This document shows positions 35,803 to 46,574 of a DNA stretch of 64,000 nucleotides, in pieces (positions within the stretch are counted from its first letter, which is position 1; every line of letters begins with the position of its first letter). Source of the DNA: Melampsora larici-populina 98AG31. Its lineage: Eukaryota > Basidiomycota > Pucciniomycetes > Pucciniales > Melampsoraceae. Location of the stretch: contig NW_006768793.1 of NCBI RefSeq assembly GCF_000204055.1, forward strand, positions 22,195-86,194. The letters run 5' to 3'. The notes below the pieces were generated by a model. That model worked only from the letters and a program-made list of their open reading frames with translations, was not told the DNA's origin and searched no databases. The position numbers and the translations under genes were made by a program.

Positions 35803-37349
35803 TATTTGTCACAGATCTACAGCATCGAGCGTAAGATCTTGTTTTCTTACAGAAATACCCAAGCTAAGTAAGTGTTTGAGGTAGATGGCTGTGCATGAAA
35901 CTACCTCAAATATCTGTACGTCACAGATTTACGCCACGGCTGTGGATGCTCTTAGAAAGAAGAGCAAGGGAGAAGTGTAGAGCGTCCGTTTTTATTAGTT
36001 CATCGTTTCAATAGGGAAAGGTTCAAGCGTAGAGAGCAAGTCTTTAATAAAGGAAAAAGAAAGAGAAAAGCCTTACCTTTTAGATTATAAGGGTTGCTGA
36101 GCCTTATCGCGGGTTTCTTTTCTTATACCCTTATAAGTGGGAATTTTAGAAATTGAATTTATTTTTTATTTTTTTATTTTACTTAGCCAGCTTAGGGGTT
36201 TTGTCCTAAGATCCTAGGGTGTTTTTCTGCAGTTACAACTGTAACTTGGAGGGTTTTAGTGGGAATTAGGTGTGTAGGGTATTGTCAGGGTCTGTAGAAG
36301 TTGAAGAACATGGTTTTGGAGGATTTTCAAAGTTTTATTATTTTTTTACTTGCTGCGGGGAAGTTTTTTGGAGAACTGCATTGGGGAACATAGTAAAAAA
36401 CAGCTTGTTTACATCTGTTTTTGAACTGTATGACCTTTACGGGGATCCTTGAAGCTGAACAAAAGCTTGTAGATTGGATATTCAAGGTTGGAAGCTTATT
36501 TTGGTTCTAGAAAGGTTGGCGAAGAAGTGTCTCATTGTATTTTGAGGGCAGCTTAACGGCGTTTTGGTTACGGCTCTTGGCGGTTTATCCTACTTGGGTT
36601 GTTTCTTCCCCTTGAGGCTCTGCCTACGCTCCACAGCGTAGGAGTTCTACACCAGTTGGGCCGTTGCCTTGAACTCAAGCCATGGCATCCACAAAGGTCT
36701 AACAATGCCAAAGATTATTAAGATCAATATACTATTTGATTTGAAACAAAAGGGAGGAGACTGACCTTGAGAACCTTGTTCACCAATTCGACCACATGCC
36801 ATTTGGCAGGTGAGATGGTGACACCCTTGAAATAGCACGCTTTGCAATCAGCAGCAAGCATTGAGTTGGTTTCCTGAAAGAAAGACATTAGTTAGATGTC
36901 AGATGATGATCGGGATACATTGAGATTGAAGAAATACATACCTCCTGAGCATTGCAAGCCACCTTGCGACTCTTGTAGTGGCTGTTCCAGCGGGTTTTAC
37001 AAGGCCTCTTGAGCATCCAACCAATGTAACCCAGACGGGTGGCACGGGTCTTGAAGTCATTTTGTCTGGCGTCACTGCTGGTGATTTATCCACTGACGGT
37101 ATCAATCTAAAGAGCAAAAGTTAGATATATCAATGAGAGAGGTAGAGTGCGTATTTACCTTTCCAAGGGCTATGGCAACCAGGTCTTCTTCCTTGCATAC
37201 ATCTCCAACAATTTCCAGATCCTGATTAGTGTCCTGCTCATCTACACCATTGGGTTCTTTGGGTAGACCAAATTTGTCATTGTCATCCGATTCGGGGTTG
37301 TTGATGTCAACGTCATCCTTGCCATGGTTGGCCTCAAGGACAGGGATAG

Positions 37350-38077
37350 TGTGAGGAGTACGCGTCTGTTAGGTGTACTCTTCACAGAAAATAGAGTAGG
37401 AAAAGGAAGGTGTGGTCTTCATGTGGTACACCCAAGTGAAGACTGCAGCTAGTTGACCTCTAAGAAGAGGATTTGAGAAAGGGAATGGAAAGATAAGGGC
37501 AATAAAGAGCTAATGTGCTCTAACCTTGTGAGACTGCGAGGGGCAGGCTTTACACTTTGGTAAACCAAAGATCCTGAAGGCTACTTTAGACTCCTTAAAA
37601 AGGAGGAAGCTTTGCTACTTTAAGGTTTATTTCTAGAGACAATGAATGCCCTGGGCTCGTAGAAATCAGTACCTTGGGTGTTCAGCAATGGAACCCGTAA
37701 TGCTCAAGAATGGTCCTTAACAAGCTACACAACTAACCACGTACTTGAAGATCCTCTCAGTAGGAGTCAAGTAACATGTGGTTCTGTGTTGTGATTGTAG
37801 TAAAAGATGGGGGGTGATTCTAGGGAAGAAGGGGGGGTTTATATAGTCTCAGTTCCAGCGTCAACTTGTGGTTGGCGTGTGAGTCTTGTCTATTCACGTG
37901 TCAACTTGTGGTTGACACTTGGGTTAGGTTTACTATGTATTTAATACATTACATACATGTGTTTAAGTGGCTCTTGACACTGAGCCTTGAGATGTAGCTT
38001 ATGGCTTTATACAATATTTTGATATTACATATGGTACTGTCAGCCCATGGTCCTGTAATTAGGGCTCAGGGCTGACA
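37350..38077. mobile_element. Solo LTR, 728 bp
   Basis: It starts TGTGAGGAGTA and ends GGGCTGACA and is flanked on both sides by GATAG (37345-37349 and 38078-38082). It lies between coding pieces of the hAT transposase. The TG...CA ends and 5-bp duplication mark an LTR; no internal domain remains. Confidence 0.78.
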
Positions 38078-38339
38078 GATAGGCCGTGGCTGACCGTGAG
38101 GAATTCCGGGCTTGGAAATACAGACCTTCTGACGGAGAACTTTTAGCCCATGACCTACCGTTAGGTTGAGCTCATGGGCATAGCACTTGACGTGGTGCAA
38201 AGAGGCACTCCATGTCGCCGGATCTTCAGCACTGGCAAACATTGCCTGCATCTCAGCAGCCATTGGTCCATTGCTTCCGCCGCTATTGGTAACCTGAGCT
38301 AGGATGTAAGAAAGAAAAAAACAAAATGATTATTACATA

Positions 38340-40380
38340 TAAAGATGTTCCAAAAAGAAAATAAGAAAAAAACATATCTTTTTATGAAGGCCGTGACAGA
38401 TTAAAAAACGTCCAATTGGTCTCGCCAGAAGGGCCCAAAATGGCGCCAAGCTACCATTTTAAGGGTAAGGTGGGTTTATTTGTAATTCCAGTTGTTGTTG
38501 ATATAATTGCATTGTGTACCAAGAAAAACTTACCTTTATTCTCCTATACCCATGTTCAGGACCAAGGATAAATCAGTGAAAGATACAAATCAAAAGGATA
38601 AATCAAAATTCATAGTTGAGTTTTTAATGTGACTTACTTTGACAGTCTTGATTGCGTGGTTGTGCAATCCCAAATAGAGTATAACAGATCACTTGGCAGC
38701 CCAGGTTTGAGATTGGACAGTAGCAACAGGATTGACAGTGTAAAACGCAGCACGGTGTAGAACTTATAACCCAACAAGGGTTATACAGAGCTGGAAGAGG
38801 ATAATCTACTAATATAAGGACTAGTAGAAGTTGTCTAAGGACTGCTCTTCTAAAACAACACAATCAGGAAAGACTCTGTTGTATTGAGTACAGATAAGGC
38901 ACCAGAGAAATATATCTTCACACGTATTTTAACTTCAAAAGCACACTTTGTATTACTATCAACACTGCTATAGTGTTATTCCCAATTGATAACTAAAGAA
39001 ATAAGCAATATCTGATTGATATTATTCCCAATAAGTCTTTATGACTATAAAACTAAAGTAAATTTCTCTTTATAATTGTAATAAAGGGCGTATTTAAGTG
39101 ACCAGGTACTATTAGAATAAGTTTATAATGATAAACAAGATAATAATGGCGTAAATGATAAAGAAAAAAGGGTAACAACAGTCCCAAAACCCTCTCAAAG
39201 TATATATAACAATGTACTACAACTTTTACAATGGTCAACAACCTCAAAACCAATCAAATCCGCCCAAAATTCCCTAAAAACCCTATGATGACGCAATGTA
39301 ATGATTTTGTTACTAATAAAAGATGTAATTTTCACAGCAAAAAGTGATCAATGACGCAATAATATGATGTACAGCACTTCTTATGATGAATACAGGCGAT
39401 TTTTTCCTTGTAAACTAGCTGAAAACCAAATTTTGAGATTACAAATTTTTTCAGATGTGCTCCAATTTTTAATTACTAAAGTGCATCTTGTAGCCCACGT
39501 GTTACTGATCATTTCTGACACCTATATGACCTACTTCTGATGAGTGATGAGTAAGATATTGAGTTGTGAAGTTAAGGTTTTGAGCATTACATGTTGACTT
39601 GTGACTGTAAATTCGAGATTCACACCAATTCTTTATTTGCCTTATAACCTTGTTCATACACCTCCGCTACTATTAATTTAAAGTTTGTACATTATGTAAT
39701 CCACTCTTCTGCGTTGAATGAGCCATCTACCAACCTATTCTGACGTCATTTGACATATGTAATTAGCTGAAAACCTCCATTTTCCACGAAATTCACCCAT
39801 TTTCTCTACTTTTCACAGCTGCTACTCTCTTTTTCTTGCTCATGTAATATGACATCATCCTCTATAACCTTAAAAATCCCGGAAAATCCTCTTGGCAACC
39901 TTATTTTCCACTACTACCACCATTACATATGTAAACTACACGCATAACCCTTGTTTACCAACTTCGAAAAAGTACCTTTCTGCTAATAACTTCTGTTTTC
40001 CCTTATCAACCTTGAAGATTAAAATTGTTACTGTATAATAAACTGTTGTTCTTTCATATTCTAACCTTATAAAACCCATAACTTAATTATAAATAAGCTA
40101 AAAACCATTTTCCAACCTATGTACCTATAATTTCGAATTTTTCTTATGTTTTTCTTTCTTTCTTTTTGTGATGAGTTTGTAAGTAAACTATAATGATCTT
40201 AATGAATAATGTGAAATAAAATGATGTAATGTTAACCTAATGACCAATACATAAGCCTAAAAGAGCTTCAATTGATCTAAAATCCCCATTTCAAATTTTC
40301 TTTCCTGCTGAATCCTGCTAATAAACTGGTAAACTGCTAATTGTGAATTTTTTAATTGATCCCATAAATTGATCACCACA
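38340..40380. other. AT-rich filler between hAT transposase pieces
   Basis: Very AT-rich, with many short tracts and no motif beyond the flanking hAT exons. It may be intron, insertion or decayed sequence; I could not delimit an element. Confidence 0.35.
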
Positions 40381-40608
40381 ACGGAGTGCTGGATCTTCCA
40401 ACCATGCCCAATGAAGGGCATGGCGAACACGCCATATGACCAGTATCATATTGTCTAGATTGGATGAAACCTTGGGCCAGCAAGGTAAGACGTCAAGGTT
40501 CCTTTATTGAGCTTGCTTTGAGCCTTGAGCTGATTGGTATAAGATGGCGGAAGTTCAACACCTGAAGCAATTGCTTTGTGATGATAAAATATGGAATGGA
40601 CGCAATCT

Positions 40609-40926
40609 GGAAAGAATCACGATTTAGTGATTAGGTATAAGCGCTAAGCTGAGAATCACTAGAGAGTGATGATGGAAGATGAGGTTCACCTGTTGGAAGG
40701 TAATGACAAAAAGACGTAGCAGTGTTTGAGTTAATTATCATCATACGCGACTAATCAAGTGAGAGAAACATGAGTAAAGAGAAAAAGTAACAAGTAGCGG
40801 ACCTGGAAAGAATCACGATTTAGTGATTAGGTATAAGCGCTAAGCTGAGAATCACTAGAGAGTGATGATGGAAGATGAGGTTCACCTGTTGGAAGGTAAT
40901 GACAAAAAGACATAGCAGTGTTTGAG
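40609..40926 (-). repeat. Direct duplication of a 123-bp segment in the hAT gene
   Basis: The segments 40609-40731 and 40803-40926 are almost identical and are separated by about 71 bp. On the transposase (minus) strand each copy ends 'gattctttccag', which looks like a splice acceptor, and each contains 'cttccaacag' upstream. Confidence 0.8.
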
Positions 40927-42634
40927 TGAGGAAAAATAACAAGGACACGCAAACAACAAGTCTTTTTATAGTGAACAAATCTTTGATACATAGGTTTAGC
41001 AATATCATCAGCTTTGTTTCTCTCATTCACCGCATTGGGATTAGTGGCTACATTGAAAACATGGAACAAAATGGAACACAAAGCACAGTAGATAGAAGGA
41101 AAAGCTCAAAGAGGAAAAGTAGAATGGTAACTATTGTAAAGGCCGAATCCTGAATTTAACATGTGACGCATCTGGCAATGGGGACGACCCTCTTTCCCAT
41201 CACAACGCCCCCATAAGCCGTAGTACAAGGTCAATCCTGCAGAGTACGTATTGTTACACCATTGGCACTGATATTTGAGTCCCTAATAAATAAGATAAAT
41301 GTTCATGATAGTTTTATGTTAGTGCAGTTATATCATACCAAGACATGATAAAGAGAAAAGATAGAAGTACATAGAGAATGAAAGAGAGAAAGAAATGTAC
41401 TTTGGGGGGATAAAAGTATGTGAGAAGCTTCTTCACATCACGACTTCAAGCCTTATTATAGCCAAGATTCTCGTTGCTCCCAACAATCTCAATGTCCAAT
41501 TCTTGATCCAGATTGACTTCTTTGGGGACCTTGTAAACCTAAACAATATGATGAAGAGTGAAAGTGGATGAGTGAAAGTGCACAATGAGGGAAGGAGGAC
41601 AATGAGTGAAAGAGAATGATGAGAGGAAGATAAAGATGAGAGTAAGAGGAAGATGCAATAGGGGATGGTGAGAGTAGTAAATTTGATAGAGATAATGGTA
41701 CGGGTGACTTGCATCCTTTTTGCCTCGCTTCAACAATGGGGAGGCGCCTCCTTGTGAGCTGCCAGCTGGTGATCTAGCGTGTTTGCTGACCGATGAACAA
41801 CTCTACATTAGTTAAGCAATATAGTCGTCAGTTTGAGAGTCGTATTTGATCATAAAACAATAAAAACCTGACCTTTCCTTTGGAACTGGCCTTTCTCTTA
41901 GCCTTTGGAGGCACACCCCTTTTGGCGTTTGGAGCTGGTGGTCGGGGCAATGCTGCACAATTTGCAAGTGGTCCTGGCAATTCTTCTTCCTCTTCGTCAG
42001 CTGAGGTGATGGTTAGAGATGTTCGCAAGTCACTGGGCGTGGCAACAAATCCAGGCTGCCTGCGAATCGGGCTTGCTGGGCGAAGAGTTATACTACTCAA
42101 ACCTGGAACTTGAAGTAAACTTTGATTCAAAGTTTGAGATTGGGTTGTAGGCATGTTGAAGTGTGAAAGGATGAAAGAGTGGAAAAGAATGAAGTGAGTG
42201 AAAAAGGATGAACTATAGGTTAAAAAATCTCAGTTCTATTGGATTGATGAGAATAAAAAAGGAAAATACATACCTGAAAGCAATAGAAATGATATAACTG
42301 GGATCTAGACCACAAGCTGGCCATTGAGTAGCTGTCCAGGGGGGTGCATCAACCATTCAAAAGCGTATCCACGCTGGCATTTGGATCTAGTGTACTGATT
42401 CAATGTGGCAAAACGTGAGGTGGCGTACAAAGAGTTGTAAGGTAACTCTTACCCCTGGGTACAGGGTATTGCTCTGCTATATAGCGGAGCAACCCAAGTC
42501 CCGGCCGTGAGCAGAGCGTTTGGCTCCGCTCAGGGCTTCTGTGCTCGCAGATTGCGCAGCGCAGACATGAGCGCAGGTCCCAACCACACCGCACATGCTC
42601 TTTTGAGCAGAGCGGTTGCAATATTGTGCTAGAG

Positions 42635-43307
42635 ACCAACTCATCAGTGTCATCATCCAGAGGGCTTTTAAAAATGGTCGAAGTTCAAATTCCACAACAC
42701 ATGTACCTATTCGTGCTGTGTGTTCAAAAACATATTCCTGACTCAAACAGATTTTGCATTCCCACATGTATCCTATCCCTAAATCCCTTCTCCTGGGCTA
42801 ATTTCTACACGAGAATCTCTGTTGCACATTTAGAATATCCAACTAAGTGATATATTGCTTCAAGGGGCATTGGGTATATCTTTATAATATCATGATTCTT
42901 ACCTTTGGGTGTATACAGAATAATATCCACTTGATGAAATCATTGGCTTTCAACTCCTGATGGAAGCTCACTCCCATGTAGGGGAACTTCTTTAAGATAT
43001 TTCGCCAGTGATTCAATTGTAGTAAAAGTATAGACATACATGTGTTGTGATGATAATTGACTATGGGTGTGGGCACAGTAATATACTGCCAACATCAAAC
43101 AAATTCCCTTCAATTGAGTAGGGCAAAATGGTTGGGAGTACATATAATTGATCATAAGGGATTGATCACTGCACACCTGAGCCATAGCGTCCACACTACA
43201 TATGTGCATTAAAATGGGTGGATTTGTAGCTATTGTGTACAGTTGCTGCTTGCTATAAGCACACACTGAGTAATATTTGTTATGGCTGAGCTGATCCAGG
43301 CATCATA
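42635..43307. other. Spacer with no supported gene
   Basis: Short overlapping ORFs only; no domain or repeat recognised. Confidence 0.35.
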
Positions 43308-43725
43308 CAGTCAAACCCACACAATTGCATACCCACGCAACTGCATAATCAGCCTTTTTGCATAGGCCAGGACTTCGCCCAACATGGTGCAGGCTAAAAA
43401 TTGGATTTATTGCCTAATTTTGTCAAAAATGATCATGCATAAGTCAAAACCCAAAAACACGGATCTTGGAAGCCCAATTGCATAGATTTTACTCAAAATA
43501 CAGGATAAAAAGTACACAATTAGGCATAAACCTTGAGCCCTGAGTCTTAAAGCCTAGCTCATAACCTGCAAAAATGCATAATGTTATGTATTTTGGCCTA
43601 TTTCCGCATATATGCATAACTTTATGCTTTTAACCTCTCCTGGATTTTACCTCACTTTGCATAACCCATGAAGCTGCATAGGCCAGATGTTCCCCCCAAA
43701 TTATGCAATTGCACGGGTTTGACTG
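43308..43725. mobile_element. Element of the cagtcaaacc family, 418 bp, TA duplication
   Basis: The ends read cagtcaaaccc and gggtttgactg with TA on both sides. The inner arms contain 'gcataa' repeats, as in the 182-bp relative at 5049-5230. No coding capacity. Confidence 0.8.
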
Positions 43726-45739
43726 TAGATGGCTTGGCATCTAACCTGATCTCACCCATTTTTGGTTTAGGCTGGTTGGAATGTCAGGGAAGGATGGAAC
43801 GTGGTTTTTCACTAATTTTCTTCTAGTCATAATTGTAACGCCATGCAAAACATATTTCATATAAATTGCATTTGTTTTTCCTACAAATTTGTTGTTTCTC
43901 TATTGTCACAATTTTTATTGTTTTGGTAGACATTTCACTGACAACTAGTTCACTAGCTTATGTTCCATCCTCTTTTGTCTTATCAATATTGTGTTTTAAG
44001 CATGGTTATTTGGCCAATAAAACATGAGTGGGGCTTAATTTTTGTCCATAAGCATATAAGTTAAAAGCATGAAGTTGAGCAAAAAATGCTTACAACAAGT
44101 GTGGATCCTGCTATACGTAAGCATATTTTGGGTGCAAAGGGGATATGCTTATATAGTATTTTTTCCCTGAAAAGGTGTGAACTTTCAAGAAGGTTCCATC
44201 CTTTCTTGCCCATTCTGCAAGCCTCTGCTTCATTGATCACAGGATATTAACTTTGAAACACTTTAATCTCACTTCTTCAGCCCTGGTTGGCAACATAAAT
44301 CAAGCGGTCTCTAAGTTTTTTGAAAAAAACATGCATAAAGGTCAGTTCAAATGCAAACTATGCCTTTATGCTTATTTCAAATCGATGCATAGCACAATAT
44401 AAGGTTGACAACTTTTTAGATTGAAATTATGCTTATAGAGCATGGCAACTGTACATACAGAGCTACTCAGTTAGTGGCTCATTTGAATGGGTAAATCATA
44501 TGCACACATACCTTCTGTAGTTTTTTCAGTTTGACAAAGGGATTCCAAAGTTTGACTACACACACTGACTCAGGTGGTGGGTGAGTCTTTTTCAAAATCT
44601 GGAGCATTGGTGTGTAGAAATTTGATTCATTAAAATCATGTCATTTTTTTTAGGTGAGAGCCAATTCATACCATTTCATCATATTTTATGTCTATAAATA
44701 TCAGGCTCCTGACAAAGTATTTTGATTTCTTGCTTGAAAAAAGGAAAATGCAGATCTCTGTAGAAGTCAAATGAATCCTCAATTCATTCCAGAAGCCCTG
44801 CGGGATTCTCTGGATCTGTGTTATGCTAATATTTCATCAGCCAAATTGTGTTGATAGTGGTGAACAGAAGAGCAAGGCAAATAAAAGCAAGTGTAAAAGA
44901 GGCCTCATCACTGTGTCTGTATGTAGGCTGTAGCACACCGGCCTGCACACACAAAGTACTGTTCTTAGACCCTCAAAGGCCCTTTGAAAAGTTTCCACAA
45001 CAGGCACAGCTTCCCCTTATCAATTTCTTATCAACTGGGACATTGACACTCAGTTGACCCCATCTTCTGACAAAAGATTCCACAAATCCTATAAATGAAT
45101 AATTATTCACAATTTCAAAGGGTGCTCAACAACAATCTTGGTCTAAATCTGACCAAAAGACTTTGTGATTTGTTTCAAGACTCTCTGTGTGTGCATGCCA
45201 CCATGCTACAAGGACATTGACATAGCACATTTGTATATTCTTTCAGACATATTTGCAAAGATTGGCACTGCAGTTGGACACTCAGGTTGGAGGCCAGCAG
45301 AGGGCTCCACAAGGTAAACCTGACAGTGATACTGAGCCAAATCATTGTGGAAGACTGTTTTTCTCAAACTGTGGACAGCACAGCCATGAAGTTGAAACTT
45401 ATTCAAGGTTTGAAGAATTTTTCTATATATATCCTTGCTATCAGTCATCTGATCTGAACAATTCACCATCACAAATTGGTGGATTTTTTGGACAGGTGTA
45501 GCAGGATATAGTCACTTTAACATCCTTTCTAGATCCACAGAAAGTCCGCTTTGTGCGTCTTCCCGCTTGCAATACCAATTCATAATCACAAAGGCAACAC
45601 ATCTTTTGCCTATGTCAATCTTGTCTACTTCAATCGCAGCATGATATGTGGGTTGTTTTTTTTAATGTGATTTTGAGCATTTTTCATACAACACCATCCA
45701 AAATTGACAATGAGGTGAATAATATGCCTTTGAAGTATA
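43726..45739. other. 2-kb stretch without a supported gene
   Basis: AT-rich. I see no domain-bearing ORF, tRNA or clear terminal repeats. It may hold decayed element sequence. Confidence 0.35.
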
Positions 45740-45899
45740 GTGGCTCTCAAACCTGACCCAGTTTCAAAAAACCCGGTTGCCCCAGTGGAATTTTTGGCTG
45801 GGAGCTGTCAACAAATGTCAACTTGATACACAAAGTTACTGCCAAAAAACAACTGGGTCAACTGGGTTTTTTGAAAACCGGGGCAGGTTTGAGAGCCAC
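45740..45899. mobile_element. MITE of the GGCTCTCAAACC family, 160 bp
   Basis: The arms gtggctctcaaacc / ggtttgagagccac and the inner 'caactgggt' repeats match the copy at 3983-4151. The left flank is TA and the right flank is TT(A), so one duplicated base may have mutated. Confidence 0.82.
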
Positions 45900-46160
45900 T
45901 TACGGCCATCTAGTTGGAGCAAGGTGTTTTGTTGACTGTGGGATCCATCTATTATCACTCTTGTTTTTGAAAAAATCAACTTTTCCCTCTTTTGTTCATA
46001 AACCTGCATCTACCTCTCCTGGCGGAGAGAGGCAGGCTGGAGAAATAAAGATTGCATACCTCATGATGGAAGTAGGTAGCATCACGTAGTAAGTATCATC
46101 AGAGGAATGATTCCATGCGCGAAAAACATTCTTCATTGAGTGACCATGATGAAAAGCCTA

Positions 46161-46420
46161 TAGTGGGTAGTGTCTAAAAGCGTGTAATGTCGGGCCGGTT
46201 AGTATGGCCAAAAAGCTGATTTATCAAGAACTCCATTGGATGAAAAGAACTTTCTCTACTGTACAAATGGTTAAAAACAGCATGTTCAATACAATTTTGG
46301 ATTCCTATCGATGTGAGGATTCCAAATCTGCCCTCGGCTTCAAAATTGGATCAATTTTGTGGGCTCCATGAACTTTTTTCTCAAAACACCCAATTTCACG
46401 CGTTTAGGCACTACCCACTA
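46161..46420. mobile_element. MITE, 260 bp, TA duplication, just upstream of SEC5
   Basis: The inverted ends are tagtgggtagtgtctaaaag and its near complement ending cactaccccacta-like 'ctacccacta', with TA on both sides. There is no ORF. It ends about 155 bp before the SEC5 start codon, so it lies in the promoter or 5' UTR. Confidence 0.78.
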
Positions 46421-46574
46421 TACCCGGTCGGCCCTCGGGCTTTATGCCGCGGCAATGCTCGGGTTCACCATAACAATGGTTTTCGGGCAGGGCGGTTGTA
46501 CCAGGTGAGGACGTTTCCATCAACTATCAGCGCACAGTCAAACTGAACCCTCTCCTTTCTTCAAAACACAAAAC

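Larger units (their letters stand above)
33142..35951 (+). mobile_element. PIF/Harbinger DNA transposon, 2810 bp
   Basis: The terminal inverted repeats start gagcatccacagccgtggcg and match over about 35 bp. The 3-bp flanks are TTA on both sides (33139-33141 and 35952-35954), the target choice of this superfamily. The element holds a nuclease gene at 33419-34731 and a tandem repeat at 35352-35802. The usual second (Myb-like) ORF was not found. Confidence 0.9.
32345..36648. mobile_element. Unclassified 4.3-kb insertion inside the hAT
   Basis: It interrupts the hAT transposase between the GNGPTG and CIVLAKYK segments, which are adjacent in relatives (the second hAT here reads RPTGCMVIPQY). ACACC stands on both sides (32340-32344 and 36649-36653), consistent with a 5-bp duplication. 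The ends (CGGTGTGG... and ...GGAGTTCT) are not TG...CA and are not inverted. Without the Harbinger element inside it, it is about 1.5 kb. It has a 91-codon ORF at 32605-32880 (MDSKRSIGQFILKEARLK) of unknown nature and T-rich tracts near both ends. Confidence 0.6.
31524..42154 (-). pseudogene. hAT transposase gene, fragmented
   Basis: Pieces in order on the minus strand: N-terminal exon 42154 to about 41876; a BED-type zinc finger (YQCQWCNNTY...HCQMRH) near 41170-41270; VIWRVRHALHWAWLEDPAL near 40400-40460; HHVKCYAHELNLTVGHGLK near 38130-38200; acidic linker 37130-37345; RLGYIGWMLKRPCKTRWNSH near 36970-37060; SPAKWHVVELVNKVLK near 36770-36830; KYKRVIAELESS near 32280-32330; ILATILNPQFCGKF near 32150-32190; and the hATC dimerisation block (ELEDYLQGKYP, PLGWWKV, CERTFSAAADVC, MERLVGSQLWLKEG). 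Lesions are a TGA at 36675-36677, a frameshift before CERTFS near 31757, one near 32200, and the large insertions. It cannot make an active transposase. Confidence 0.82.
31277..42626 (-). mobile_element. hAT transposon expanded to 11.3 kb by nested insertions
   Basis: Both outer flanks carry TGCTAGA (left 31269-31275, right 42627-42633). The element ends begin CAATA and share an inner ACCGCT. Both subterminal regions carry 'ctatatagc' and 'tccgctc' repeats (31320-31505 and 42465-42625). Between them lies one hAT transposase gene in pieces, all on the minus strand and in correct domain order, broken by the insertions listed separately. Element boundaries could be off by one base. Confidence 0.72.

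Noticed and set aside
37350..38077. An intron of the hAT gene
   Set aside because: TG...CA ends with exact GATAG duplications fit a solo LTR better than an intron.
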